This document shows, in pieces, positions 45,228 through 53,393 of a DNA stretch of 64,000 nt. Within the stretch, counting starts at the first letter, position 1. Each line of letters begins with the position of its first letter. The position numbers were made by a program, and so were the translations under genes. The DNA comes from Thiohalocapsa sp. PB-PSB1 (GTDB lineage Bacteria; Pseudomonadota; Gammaproteobacteria; Chromatiales; Chromatiaceae), in the NCBI GenBank assembly GCA_016745215.1, contig CP050890.1, positions 930,001-994,000 of the forward strand, read 5' to 3'. A model generated the notes under the pieces. It worked only from the letters and a program-made list of their open reading frames with translations, had not been told where the DNA came from and ran no database searches.

Positions 45228-46682
45228 CAATACCTTCGCCAAAAATTAGCGCCAAAAATTAGGTGGGCGACAGCCCGAGGTGATAGGTTATCCAGTTACT
45301 AATCCGAAGACCTATTCCCACAGGAGGCTATCGCCCATGCCCGACATTATGCTGATCTTGAGCTGCTTAAGCCAGAGCGTAGATAAGACGAGCCTTGGCC
45401 GTTTGGGTTGCGTTGTGGAAGGGCTGTTGGCGATGACGGGGCGGGTAACGATGCGGGGGCTATCGCGCTGGACCGAGCGCGGGGGAAGCTATCGGACGCT
45501 GCAGCGGTTGTTCAACACCACGCTCAGTTGGGGCCAAGTGCATTGGCTGGTGATTCGCCAGCACCTGCTGGGCGACGAAACGCAATGGTTGCTGGCGGGC
45601 GATGAAGTGGTGGTGAGCAAATCGGGCAAGAAGACCCACGGTCTGGATCGTTTTTTCTCCTCGGTGGTTGGCAAGACGATCCCGGGGTTGTGTTTTCTGA
45701 GCCTGTCGTTGATTAGCGTGCAACGGCGCTGTTCGTACCCATTGCGCCTGGAGCCGATTCTCAAAGAGACGGCCGCGAGCTGCCCGAAAGCGTCCAAAGC
45801 GGGTCGGGGTAAGGGCCGAGGGCGGCCGAAAGGTAGCCGCAATGGCAATCGCCGGGAGGTGAGTCTGTCGCCCTATTTGCAGTTCGTTCAAGACCTTCTG
45901 CGCCAGGTGCTGGCACTGGTGTGCCAGACGCTGACGGTGCGTTATTTCGTCTTCGACGGGGCCTTCGGCCATAATCAAGCGCTGCAAATGGTCCGTCGCA
46001 CGGGCTTAGAGTTGATCAGCAAATTGCGCCACAACAGCGCGCTGTATCTGCCCTATGACGGCCCCTACGCCGGGCGCGGCCCGCGGCGCAAGTACGGCAG
46101 CAAGCTCGATTATCAACACTTGCCGCCGTGCTTTCTCAAAGCCACTTCCGTGGAAGGACAGGTTCATACGGCCATCTACCAACTGCCCGTTTGGCACAAA
46201 AAATTCCCCGACCGGCTCAATGTCGTGATCCTCGTCAAGACCAACCAACGCACCGGTGCCCAGGCCCATGTCATCCTTTTCAGTAGTGATCTCGAGTTAG
46301 GCTACGAAGCGCTCATCGATTACTATCGCTTGCGCTTCCAAATCGAGTTCAACTTCCGAGACGCCAAACAGTACTGGGGCTTGGAAGACTTCATGGTGAC
46401 CAAGCCAACGCCGGTCTACAACAGTGCCAACCTGGCGATGCTGATGATCAACCTGTCCCAGATCCTGATGCGAACGGTGCGCGAGCACTGTCCGAGCTTT
46501 AGCGTCAATGACCTCAAAGCCCACTTCCGCGGCCGGAAATACGTCCTGGAGGTGTTAAAAATGCTTCCGGAAATGCCCGAAGCAAATATTATTGACCAAG
46601 CCCTTGAGCAGGCTGCAAATCTGGGGCGGATTAATCAAGAACTTAGTGCAGCATGAGATCGGGTCATTTGGCGAAGGTATTG
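45228..46682 (+). mobile_element. IS4-superfamily insertion sequence, copy 2 (1455 bp, intact)
   Basis: Terminal repeats CAATACCTTCGCCAAA at both ends and the 6-bp duplication TTAATA (45222-45227 and 46683-46688). It encodes one full transposase. It inserted between the hemerythrin gene and the end of the phosphoribosyltransferase gene. Confidence 0.95.
45337..46656 (+). CDS. IS4-superfamily DDE transposase, intact
   Basis: 439 residues from the ATG preceded by CAGGAGG. Likely catalytic residues: Asp in LLAGDEVVVSKSG near 90, Asp in YFVFDGAFGHNQ near 210, and Glu in the YREK signature (Y-x2-R-x3-E-x6-K in YYRLRFQIEFNFRDAK) near 340. This signature defines the IS4-type transposases. A 6-bp target duplication is compatible with several IS4-related families, so no narrower name is given. 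Confidence 0.93.
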   Translation: MPDIMLILSCLSQSVDKTSLGRLGCVVEGLLAMTGRVTMRGLSRWTERGGSYRTLQRLFNTTLSWGQVHWLVIRQHLLGDETQWLLAGDEVVVSKSGKKTHGLDRFFSSVVGKTIPGLCFLSLSLISVQRRCSYPLRLEPILKETAASCPKASKAGRGKGRGRPKGSRNGNRREVSLSPYLQFVQDLLRQVLALVCQTLTVRYFVFDGAFGHNQALQMVRRTGLELISKLRHNSALYLPYDGPYAGRGPRRKYGSKLDYQHLPPCFLKATSVEGQVHTAIYQLPVWHKKFPDRLNVVILVKTNQRTGAQAHVILFSSDLELGYEALIDYYRLRFQIEFNFRDAKQYWGLEDFMVTKPTPVYNSANLAMLMINLSQILMRTVREHCPSFSVNDLKAHFRGRKYVLEVLKMLPEMPEANIIDQALEQAANLGRINQELSAA

Positions 46683-46737
46683 TTAATAATATTAGTTTTT
46701 TCTGCATTACCGGAAGAACAGAGCCAAATCAATAGGG

Positions 46738-47298
46738 TCATATATCTTTGCCGGACGCCGCAAAAATGCCGGATGCATTGCGGAAGTAGCCCTTGTAGTC
46801 GAGACCATAGCCCATCACGTAGCGATCCGGTAAGGTCAAGCCGACGACGTCTGGCCGATATTCAGTCGCGCGATCGCGGTCTTTTGCTGTCAAGACAGCG
46901 CTGTACAGGCTTGCGGCACCGTCTTCCTTGCAGGCGTCAACGATGGCGGTCATGGTGATTCCTTCGTCGAAGATGTCGTCAACAACAATCACGTGCTCGC
47001 CTCGAATGGACTCGCTTGGCCGGTAATTCCAGCGCAATTCGCCGCCGCTGGTGTCACCGCGGTAGCGGCTTGCGTGAATGTAGTCCAGCCGCAACGCAAA
47101 GTCGAGTCTGGGTAGTAACAGACCTGTGGTCACGATGCCGCCGGTCATAACGCAGAGAATCAATGGATCTTTGTCGGCAAAATGCGCTGTGATCTGAGCC
47201 GCCATGCGGTCAAGGGCGGCCTCGACATCGGCCGGCTGAATGAGCAGATCGGCGCGATCGCGAACGCCCTGGTACTGCTGTGGGGTCATTTTGTTCAT
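46738..47298 (-). CDS. hpt: Hypoxanthine-guanine phosphoribosyltransferase
   Basis: Converts hypoxanthine or guanine with PRPP to IMP or GMP. The PRPP-binding motif VIVVDDIFDEGITM is near 103-116, and GLTLPDRYVMGYGLDYKGYFRN lies near the end. 186 residues from ATG at 47298, where AAGGAG is 6 nt upstream. The IS right end lies about 50 bp past its stop. The product of the nearby methylthio-nucleoside phosphorylase (hypoxanthine, if it is the MTIP type) would feed this enzyme. Confidence 0.9.
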   Translation of the reverse strand: MNKMTPQQYQGVRDRADLLIQPADVEAALDRMAAQITAHFADKDPLILCVMTGGIVTTGLLLPRLDFALRLDYIHASRYRGDTSGGELRWNYRPSESIRGEHVIVVDDIFDEGITMTAIVDACKEDGAASLYSAVLTAKDRDRATEYRPDVVGLTLPDRYVMGYGLDYKGYFRNASGIFAASGKDI

Positions 47299-47496
47299 TC
47301 GCATCTCCTTACAGTGTTGCGCGGCATACCGGATGCCTTGGCTGGCCAGCCAGGGTACATAATATGCCATGCAGAATCACCTAGCGTGCAAGCCTATGGT
47401 CGCTGCATTTGCAGGCCTTTTTAACATAGCTTGCCTATGCTGTCTTGCTTGGCAAGCTGGCTTGACAATCTGGCTTGGACAGTTAGGCCAACGGCA

Positions 47497-48333
47497 TCAA
47501 TTCCTTTGATGACGCACATCCAGCCGGTCGCGCAGGCGATCGCCAAGCAGATTGATTGCAAGCACCACGAGCATTATCGCCAATCCGGGTGCGATGACCA
47601 GGTGCGGAGAGACCAACATATAGGCAACACCATCGCGGATCATGCTGCCCCAGGAAGCAGCCGGAGGCTGCACGCCAAGCCCAAGGAACGAGAGTCCGGC
47701 CTCAGCAAGAATGGCGCCGGCAATGCCGAACGTGGCCTCGACAATCAACGGCGCTATAGCCAGCGGCAACAAATGGCGTAACAGCATTCGCGCGGGTCGT
47801 ACACCAAGTGCGTGCGCGGCGATGACATGCTCGCGCGTGGCCAGCGAGAGGATCTGGGCGCGCATCAGACGTGCATAACCGACCCAACCAACTACCGACA
47901 GAGCGATGATAACGTTGCCGATGCCCGGTCCGAGCACACCAGCCAGTGCGATTGCCAGTAGAATGCCTGGGAAAGCAAGAAACACGTCGATGATGCGCAC
48001 GATGACCAAGTCCAGCCAGCCACCGGCATAACCGGCGATACCGCCGATCAGGGCGCCAATCGAGGCAGACAGGACGACCACTCCGACAGCAACAACAAAG
48101 GATGTACGAGCGCCGACTAACAGGCGATCCAGCACCGGCCTGCCCAGATCGTCGGCGCCGAGCGGGAGGCTCCAGGACGGCGCTGCCAGTATCTGCGGCA
48201 GATCGACCCGATTTGGTGACAGCCCGAGCATCGGCGCGAGCAATGCCGCCAGAGCCCAAAGCAAAACCAGGGCTGATGGCAATGTTCGGAACAGCCCAAT
48301 GCAAGACTCAACAATGCCGCGAGCCATGGGCAT
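47497..48333 (-). CDS. Peptide/nickel-type ABC transporter permease (DppC/OppC-like)
   Basis: 278 residues with six predicted membrane helices. The EAA loop ATREHVIAAHALGVRPARML and the region PLGADDLGRPVLDRLLVGAR at the N-terminal part are typical of DppC. Its start overlaps the stop of the DppB-like gene by 1 nt. No ATPase or substrate-binding protein gene lies downstream in this window. Confidence 0.92.
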   Translation of the reverse strand: MPMARGIVESCIGLFRTLPSALVLLWALAALLAPMLGLSPNRVDLPQILAAPSWSLPLGADDLGRPVLDRLLVGARTSFVVAVGVVVLSASIGALIGGIAGYAGGWLDLVIVRIIDVFLAFPGILLAIALAGVLGPGIGNVIIALSVVGWVGYARLMRAQILSLATREHVIAAHALGVRPARMLLRHLLPLAIAPLIVEATFGIAGAILAEAGLSFLGLGVQPPAASWGSMIRDGVAYMLVSPHLVIAPGLAIMLVVLAINLLGDRLRDRLDVRHQRN

Positions 48334-49253
48334 CAGCGCAATGCAATGCGCGGATCGATCCAGGTATAAGCCAGGTCGGTCAGCATATTGACAAAAACGT
48401 AGACCAGACTGATCAGCAGCACGCAGCCCTGAACCAGCGGGAAATCCCGGGCCTGAATCGACTCCACCAGCAGGCTGCCGACCCCGGGCCAGGCAAATAC
48501 CGTCTCGGTGATGACAGCGCCGCCGAGCAAACCGCCGAGTTGCAGGCCCACCAGCGTTAGAACTGGCAGCCAGGCATTGCGCAGCGCATGCCGGCGCAGC
48601 ACGGCGAACTCTGACAGACCCTTGGCGCGAGCCGTACGCACATAGTCCTCACCGAGCACTTCCAGTACACTGGCGCGCACCATGCGCGCAAGAACGGCAG
48701 ACAACGCGGTGCCCAGCGTAACCGCCGGTAACAGCAGACTCAGCGGCTGGTCATTGCCGCTGACCGGGGTCCAGCCCAACCACAAGGAGAACACCATGAT
48801 CAATAAGGGTCCAAGCCAGAAATTCGGTATGGAGATGCCGAGCAGCGAGAAGGTCATTGCACCGGCATCCCATGGGCTGCCGTTTCGATAGGCCGCGAGT
48901 AATCCGAGGGGCACCGCCAACATCAGCGCCAACAGCAGCGAAGCGCCTGCCAATTGCAAGGTTGCCGGCAGACGCTCGCCAAGAATCCCGGCCACAGGGC
49001 GTTGGTCCTGGAACGAATATCCGAGATCCAATTGCAGCAAGCCGGTGAGGTAGCTTGCGTACTGCTCGGCAAGCGGCCGATCCAGCCCCAGGGCGAGGCG
49101 CAATGCCTGCTGGTCTGCCGGTCGCGCACTCTCGCCCAACATGGCTGTGACCGGATCTCCAGGAATTAGATGAATCAACAGGAACACGAGGGTACAGACG
49201 CCGAGCATGACCAGCAAAGCTGAACCCAGGCGAGAGGCAATTGATTGAAGCAC
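48333..49253 (-). CDS. Peptide/nickel-type ABC transporter permease (DppB/OppB-like)
   Basis: About 306 residues from the GTG at 49253 (VLQSIASRLGSALLVMLGV). The upstream frame only overlaps the L,D-transpeptidase gene and is not used. The N-terminal helix is followed by HLIPGDPV, and later by the EAA loop LGEDYVRTARAKGLSEFAVL and FAWPGVGSLLVESIQARD, all DppB hallmarks. The gap to the preceding gene is 11 nt, so the L,D-transpeptidase, dppB and dppC genes form one unit. Confidence 0.92.
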   Translation of the reverse strand: MLQSIASRLGSALLVMLGVCTLVFLLIHLIPGDPVTAMLGESARPADQQALRLALGLDRPLAEQYASYLTGLLQLDLGYSFQDQRPVAGILGERLPATLQLAGASLLLALMLAVPLGLLAAYRNGSPWDAGAMTFSLLGISIPNFWLGPLLIMVFSLWLGWTPVSGNDQPLSLLLPAVTLGTALSAVLARMVRASVLEVLGEDYVRTARAKGLSEFAVLRRHALRNAWLPVLTLVGLQLGGLLGGAVITETVFAWPGVGSLLVESIQARDFPLVQGCVLLISLVYVFVNMLTDLAYTWIDPRIALR

Positions 49254-49264
49254 GAAACGGCGCC

Positions 49265-49747
49265 TCAGCGGATTTGTATGCGGGCACCCACGGGAACGCA
49301 ATCGAACAGCTCGATCAGGTCTGTGTTGCGCATGCGGATGCAGCCATGGGAGCGGGGTACTCCCATCGGTTCGTGGTCGGGGCAGCCGTGGATGTAGATG
49401 TATCGGCGCAATGTATCGACTTCGCCACCACGATTGCAGCCAGGCTCGAGCCCAGTCAGCCAAAGGATACGGGTCAGAATCCAGTCGCGGTCCGGTTGGG
49501 CGAGGGCCAACTCTTCACAGTAGATTTCTCCAGTCCAGCGGCGAGCGCGGAATACCGCCCCAATGGGGCAGCCGGCGCCGATTTTGATCCGCACACGGTG
49601 CAGCCCACGTGGCGTGCAACCGCTGTCGTTGCCCTCTCCAGCACCATTGGCAGCGGTTGAAACCGAATAGCAGTGCTGTGTTCCCGATTCGTCGGTAAGG
49701 TACAGACGCTGGCTGTTGAGATCAACGATGACTCCAGGATCGGACAT
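49265..49747 (-). CDS. L,D-transpeptidase (YkuD domain)
   Basis: 160 residues from MSDPGVIVDLNSQRLYL, the usual beginning of a stand-alone YkuD domain. The catalytic motif is HGCPDHEPMGVPRSHGCIRM near 120-140, with the SHGCxR nucleophile Cys. No signal peptide is visible in this form; an in-frame start 42 codons upstream would add a non-hydrophobic extension. YkuD enzymes make 3-3 cross-links or attach lipoproteins in peptidoglycan. Co-location with peptide-type permeases suggests handling of murein peptides (inference). Confidence 0.87.
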   Translation of the reverse strand: MSDPGVIVDLNSQRLYLTDESGTQHCYSVSTAANGAGEGNDSGCTPRGLHRVRIKIGAGCPIGAVFRARRWTGEIYCEELALAQPDRDWILTRILWLTGLEPGCNRGGEVDTLRRYIYIHGCPDHEPMGVPRSHGCIRMRNTDLIELFDCVPVGARIQIR

Positions 49748-49902
49748 AGGATGGTTCGCCCGCGGCGCTGTTTGATGCGTTTGTCGATACACTCGACGAC
49801 CATACTGTATTTCGACGCTTCTTTGGTGAACCTCGGCCTGATACTGCGGTACCATATCCGATGTCGTCCACATTCGTGATTAAAATACGTTATACCAAAT
49901 AG

Positions 49903-50403
49903 ATGCGAAAGCTTCTCATTCTGTCTGTCATTCTGTCTGTCGCTCTGGGAATCGCAACGACAGCCGGCTGCGCGCGCGATAAGAAGGATGACGAATACCG
50001 CAGCTCGGTACTATCGGACCTTCCGTTTGTGTATAAGATGACGGTGCAACAGGGAAATCTAATTACCGAAGAGATGGTGGATCAATTGCAATTCGGTATG
50101 ACCAAAAGCCAAGTGCGTTACTTGCTTGGGACGCCGCTGTTGGCGGATATGTTCCATACCAATCGCTGGGATTACACCTACACTATCGAGCGTGGCCATG
50201 AACCGATGGTGATCAAGCGCCTGACAGTCTATTTCCAGGATGACGCGCTGAGCCGCATTGATGGCGCGATGCAGCCAAACCCGGAACGGGCGCTAGCGGC
50301 ACAGGATGAACCTGAAGTAGTGATCAAGGTTCCTGATTGGCGCGATAATCGTGGTTTGATCAATCGCACTTTGACAACGATCGGTCTGGAGCCCCAAGAC
50401 TAA
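49903..50403 (+). CDS. bamE: Outer-membrane assembly lipoprotein BamE
   Basis: A component of the BAM complex. Signal peptide with lipobox TTAGC (Cys about residue 23), then the SmpA/OmlA fold: GNLITEEMVDQLQFGMTKSQVRYLLGTP near 52-78 and W-DYTYTIERG near 90. Length 166. Divergent from the L,D-transpeptidase operon. Its TAA stop is also the left target triplet of family A copy 6. Confidence 0.93.
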   Translation: MRKLLILSVILSVALGIATTAGCARDKKDDEYRSSVLSDLPFVYKMTVQQGNLITEEMVDQLQFGMTKSQVRYLLGTPLLADMFHTNRWDYTYTIERGHEPMVIKRLTVYFQDDALSRIDGAMQPNPERALAAQDEPEVVIKVPDWRDNRGLINRTLTTIGLEPQD

Positions 50404-50530
50404 GGCGATTTCTGTCGAGAAACAGACTACTGGATTGTCTTCTCGTCCGCCTTCTTTGTCGCCGGTTGTTGCTTCGCGAAGGCGAACGAGAATTTGGCGC
50501 CAGTTGGTCTGTTTCTCTCCGGTAACCGCC
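50404..50530. repeat. Family A element, copy 6 (127 bp, internally deleted)
   Basis: Begins GGCGATTTCTGTCGAG exactly after the bamE TAA (50401-50403) and ends GGTAACCGCC, followed by TTA. It is about 30 bp shorter than intact copies because the central hairpin is reduced. It directly abuts family D copy 2 through the TTAG at 50531-50534. Confidence 0.82.
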
Positions 50531-50534
50531 TTAG

Positions 50535-51134
50535 TGATGGTGCAGAAACAAGCTAAACAGGTTTTTGGCTTGGGTGTCGCCTGACGACTCATTCGGTACC
50601 GCTATCGGCGTCGGTATCGAACTGACCAACCCGCTATCCGCCAAGCTCCTCGCTGACCGCGTCGCCACGCTGTCCGAGCTGCGTGAGCATGGCAACACGA
50701 CGATCGAGCAGTGCCTTTTGCTTGCTGTTGTCGTCTGCGGACAACGCATCGCACACCAGCAAGCACGTCCTGAATCGCAGCGCACTCCAGCGCCGAGCCT
50801 CGTGCGCTTTCAAACGACCGGCGTCGATCCCCGCTCGTCGCTTTGCCGTTACCCTCGGCAATCTTCAGCGCGATGGCCTAAGATGCGCACCTACGATGTG
50901 CGCAGGCGTTGATCCTTCGCGTTACGCTGTCCTTTCACATGCTCGCAGTCGCGCTAGGCCCAGCCGACAGACTCGATGGCCGCACGCTCGACGTCGCGCT
51001 GCTCATGACCGAATGGCATAGGGCGTTTTCTCTCTCGATTCCGATTCCGATTCCGATTCCGATAGTGGCCCCGACCCCGATTGCACTCCGCCGATGTCTG
51101 GATAGCGTTGTATAGGTTATTCATGAACCGCTAC
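50535..51134. repeat. Family D element, copy 2 (600 bp, TTAG-bounded)
   Basis: Aligns end to end with 19251-19854, bounded by TTAG at 50531-50534 and 51135-51138. The right TTAG supplies the stop codon of ratB (TAA on the minus strand). It carries the same CGATTC-type hexamer run (51037-51063, one unit longer) and the same decayed S23-like gene. Confidence 0.75.
50634..51019 (-). pseudogene. Decayed four-helix-bundle (S23-like) gene, copy 2
   Basis: Starts MPFGHEQ as in copy 1, but has lost the ALNIAEG segment and has more frame changes. Still recognisable are FESARGSALECAAIQ (split across frames) and LLDRRVAMLTQLGQRGDAVSEELGG. More decayed than copy 1. Confidence 0.7.
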
Positions 51135-51464
51135 TTAGGTCGATCCCGCCTCGGCTGATTCTTTTGCGCGGCCGGACTTTGCTGCCCCGCCCGCGCGTTC
51201 CTTGCGTGCTTGCTTGGGGTCTGCGATCAGCGGCGTATAGATCTCGACCCGATCGCCACTTTGCAAGACGTGCTCCAGGCGCACCAATTTGCCAAAGATA
51301 CCTAGCTTATTTACCTTCAAGTCGATCTCAGGGAATCGATCCAGAATGCCGGAACGTTCAACCGCCTCGGCCACTGATAATCCGCTTGGTCCCTTTACTG
51401 TCAGCAGCGCCTGTGCATGTTCGCGCGCATAGGCTACCTCTACATGAATTTGCTCGTCAGTCAC
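51135..51464 (-). CDS. ratB: RnfH/RatB family ubiquitin-like protein
   Basis: 109 residues from the GTG at 51464 (VTDEQIHVEVAYA), with the beta-grasp signature EVAYAREHAQALLTV, LKVNKLGIFGKLV and GDRVEIYTPLIADPKQARKERA. The GTG overlaps the ratA stop (GTGACTGA). Its function is unknown; the gene habitually follows ratA. Confidence 0.9.
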   Translation of the reverse strand: MTDEQIHVEVAYAREHAQALLTVKGPSGLSVAEAVERSGILDRFPEIDLKVNKLGIFGKLVRLEHVLQSGDRVEIYTPLIADPKQARKERAGGAAKSGRAKESAEAGST

Positions 51465-51891
51465 CGTACACCTCGTCAGCACGTTTACAAAAGGCGTCGA
51501 CCAAAGAGTTGGCGATCTGGCCAAAGACACCGCCAAACGCCTTGTCGATCATCCGGCCGGAGAATTCGAAGTCGAGTTCCAGTTCTACTTTGCAAGCATC
51601 CTCTCGCAGCGCCTTGAAGGTCCAGGCTCCGGTGAGTTTGCGGAATGGGCCGTCCATCAGATCGATCTGCATCCGGTGCGGCGGGTCGATCCGGTTGCAG
51701 GTGGAGAAAACCTGTCGAACGCCCATGCGTGCGACCTCGATTTGTCCACACAATTGGTCTTCGGTGCGTGACAGCAGTTCGGTGGCATGACACCAGGGCA
51801 GAAATCTTGGATAGCCTTCTACATCCGCAACGAGCTGAAACATCTGCTCGGCAGAGTGACGGACCAGGGCGCTCTTCTTGACAACAGCCAC
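51457..51891 (-). CDS. ratA: RatA/COQ10-type START-domain protein
   Basis: 144 residues from the GTG at 51891 (VAVVKKSALVRHSAEQMF), 1 nt after the stop of the transporter gene. YPRFLPWC near 28-35 and DLEFEFSGRMIDKAFGGVF near 110 are family motifs (polyketide-cyclase/START fold). E. coli RatA has been reported to block 70S assembly, but homologs of the mitochondrial COQ10 type suggest a quinone role; the second seems more likely for a housekeeping gene. Confidence 0.9.
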   Translation of the reverse strand: MAVVKKSALVRHSAEQMFQLVADVEGYPRFLPWCHATELLSRTEDQLCGQIEVARMGVRQVFSTCNRIDPPHRMQIDLMDGPFRKLTGAWTFKALREDACKVELELDFEFSGRMIDKAFGGVFGQIANSLVDAFCKRADEVYGD

Positions 51892-51892
51892 G

Positions 51893-53284
51893 TTAGATCC
51901 ACTCGATGATGATGTCGAGAAAGCCGACCGCATCCAGAAATACCAGGATGACGCTGATTGGAGCCAGATAGCGGATCAGCAAACGCCAGAGTAGGTAAAA
52001 CGGAGAGCCGGGCTTCAGGTTGAATTCTTGTTCAGACGACTGGCGATGCATGACCCAACCCGCAAACAGGGCGATCGCGACACCTCCAAGCGGCAGCAGC
52101 ACATTTGCCGTAATGTAGTCGAACAGATCGAGGATGCCCATACCCCAAACAGTGAACTCGGACCAGAGGTTCAGCGACAATAGACAGGCAATGCCGAGCA
52201 ACCAAACCGCGATACCGGCCAGAATCGCGGCAAGCGGGCGACCGAACTCGCGACTTTCGACCAGCCATGCAACCATCGGTTCGAGCAGCGAGATGCCGGA
52301 TGTCCAGGCAGCAAACACCAGCAACACAAAGAAAAGAGTGCCGAATAAACTACCTCCGGGCATCTGTCCGAAGGCGATGGGAAGAGTCTGAAAAATGAGC
52401 CCCGGACCGCTGCCAGGCTCCAAGCCGTTGGCAAACACGATCGGGAAAATCGCCATGCCGGCAAGCAACGCCACCAAGGTATCCATCCCCGCTATGATCA
52501 CCACATTCCGACCGATCGACGCCTGACTGCTCAGGTAGGAACCGTAGATCATAATCGCGCCCATGCCGAGACTGAGACTGAAAAATGCTTGTCCCATCGC
52601 GCTTAGCATTGCCTCTCCCGCGTGTGCTTCCAGCTTGGCAAAGTCAGGCTGGAACATGTAAACCCAGGCAGCCCCAAAATCGCCAGCCTGCCAAGCATAA
52701 ATGACCATGATAAGGAGCAGCAGGAACAGCGCCGGCATTAGGAACTGAACCGCCTTTTCCAATCCGCTGGCGACGCCTCGGGCCACAACCAATACCGTCA
52801 TGATCATAAAAAGAGTATGCCAAGTCAGCAGCCGTGCCGGGTCGCCCACCAGGTCGCCAAAGAACGCCGCAGAAGCATCGGCATTGATGCCACTGAAATC
52901 GCCGGAGCCGGCTTGAACGACATACGCCAGTGTCCAACCAGCAATAACGCTGTAGAACGACAGAATCAAAAAACCGGCAAGAATACCCACCCAGCCCAAG
53001 AGCTGCCAGGCCGGAGTTGCACCCTCGCGCTTGGCCAGCGTGCACATGGTATTGATCGGACTTTGGCGTCCGCGTCGCCCCAACATGATTTCCGCCATCA
53101 TAATGGGTATCCCGATGGCAGCGACGCAGAGCAGATAGACCAGTACAAAAGCGCCACCTCCGAACTCCCCCGCAGTGTAGGGAAACCGCCAAATATTGCC
53201 AAGACCGACGGCGGAACCGGTTGCGGCCAGGATAAACGCCAGGCGAGATGACCACATACCGTGTATCGAGGTCGTCGATGACAT
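51893..53284 (-). CDS. Sodium-dependent transporter, SNF/NSS family
   Basis: 463 residues, about 12 membrane helices of the LeuT fold. The first helix carries WSSRLAFILAATGSAVGLGN and IWRFPY, with the unwound GSAVGLGN ion- and substrate-binding segment. The substrate (amino acid or other small solute) is not evident. It heads a unit with ratA and ratB on the minus strand. Confidence 0.92.
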   Translation of the reverse strand: MSSTTSIHGMWSSRLAFILAATGSAVGLGNIWRFPYTAGEFGGGAFVLVYLLCVAAIGIPIMMAEIMLGRRGRQSPINTMCTLAKREGATPAWQLLGWVGILAGFLILSFYSVIAGWTLAYVVQAGSGDFSGINADASAAFFGDLVGDPARLLTWHTLFMIMTVLVVARGVASGLEKAVQFLMPALFLLLLIMVIYAWQAGDFGAAWVYMFQPDFAKLEAHAGEAMLSAMGQAFFSLSLGMGAIMIYGSYLSSQASIGRNVVIIAGMDTLVALLAGMAIFPIVFANGLEPGSGPGLIFQTLPIAFGQMPGGSLFGTLFFVLLVFAAWTSGISLLEPMVAWLVESREFGRPLAAILAGIAVWLLGIACLLSLNLWSEFTVWGMGILDLFDYITANVLLPLGGVAIALFAGWVMHRQSSEQEFNLKPGSPFYLLWRLLIRYLAPISVILVFLDAVGFLDIIIEWI

Positions 53285-53393
53285 TAATGGCTCCTACTGA
53301 GACTGGGGTTTCGTGCTGATTGCCATTTTCGGACAACCGCGATGAGCGCGGAAACGCCGCGGTGTTATCAAGCAAATTGTCGGCATCGCCCGC

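Noticed and set aside
37712..46682. Composite transposon formed by the two IS copies
   Set aside because: Each IS has its own 6-bp duplication (GTAGAG, TTAATA) and the outer flanks do not match each other, so the block did not move as one unit.
49254..49463. 70-residue N-terminal extension of the DppB-like permease
   Set aside because: It overlaps the L,D-transpeptidase gene in another frame and is rich in Arg, His and Pro. The GTG at 49253 gives the normal DppB beginning.
51135..51891. Type II toxin-antitoxin pair ratA/ratB
   Set aside because: The names suggest it, but RatA is a COQ10/START-fold protein and RatB is a ubiquitin-like RnfH protein in a housekeeping setting. No antitoxin features are seen.
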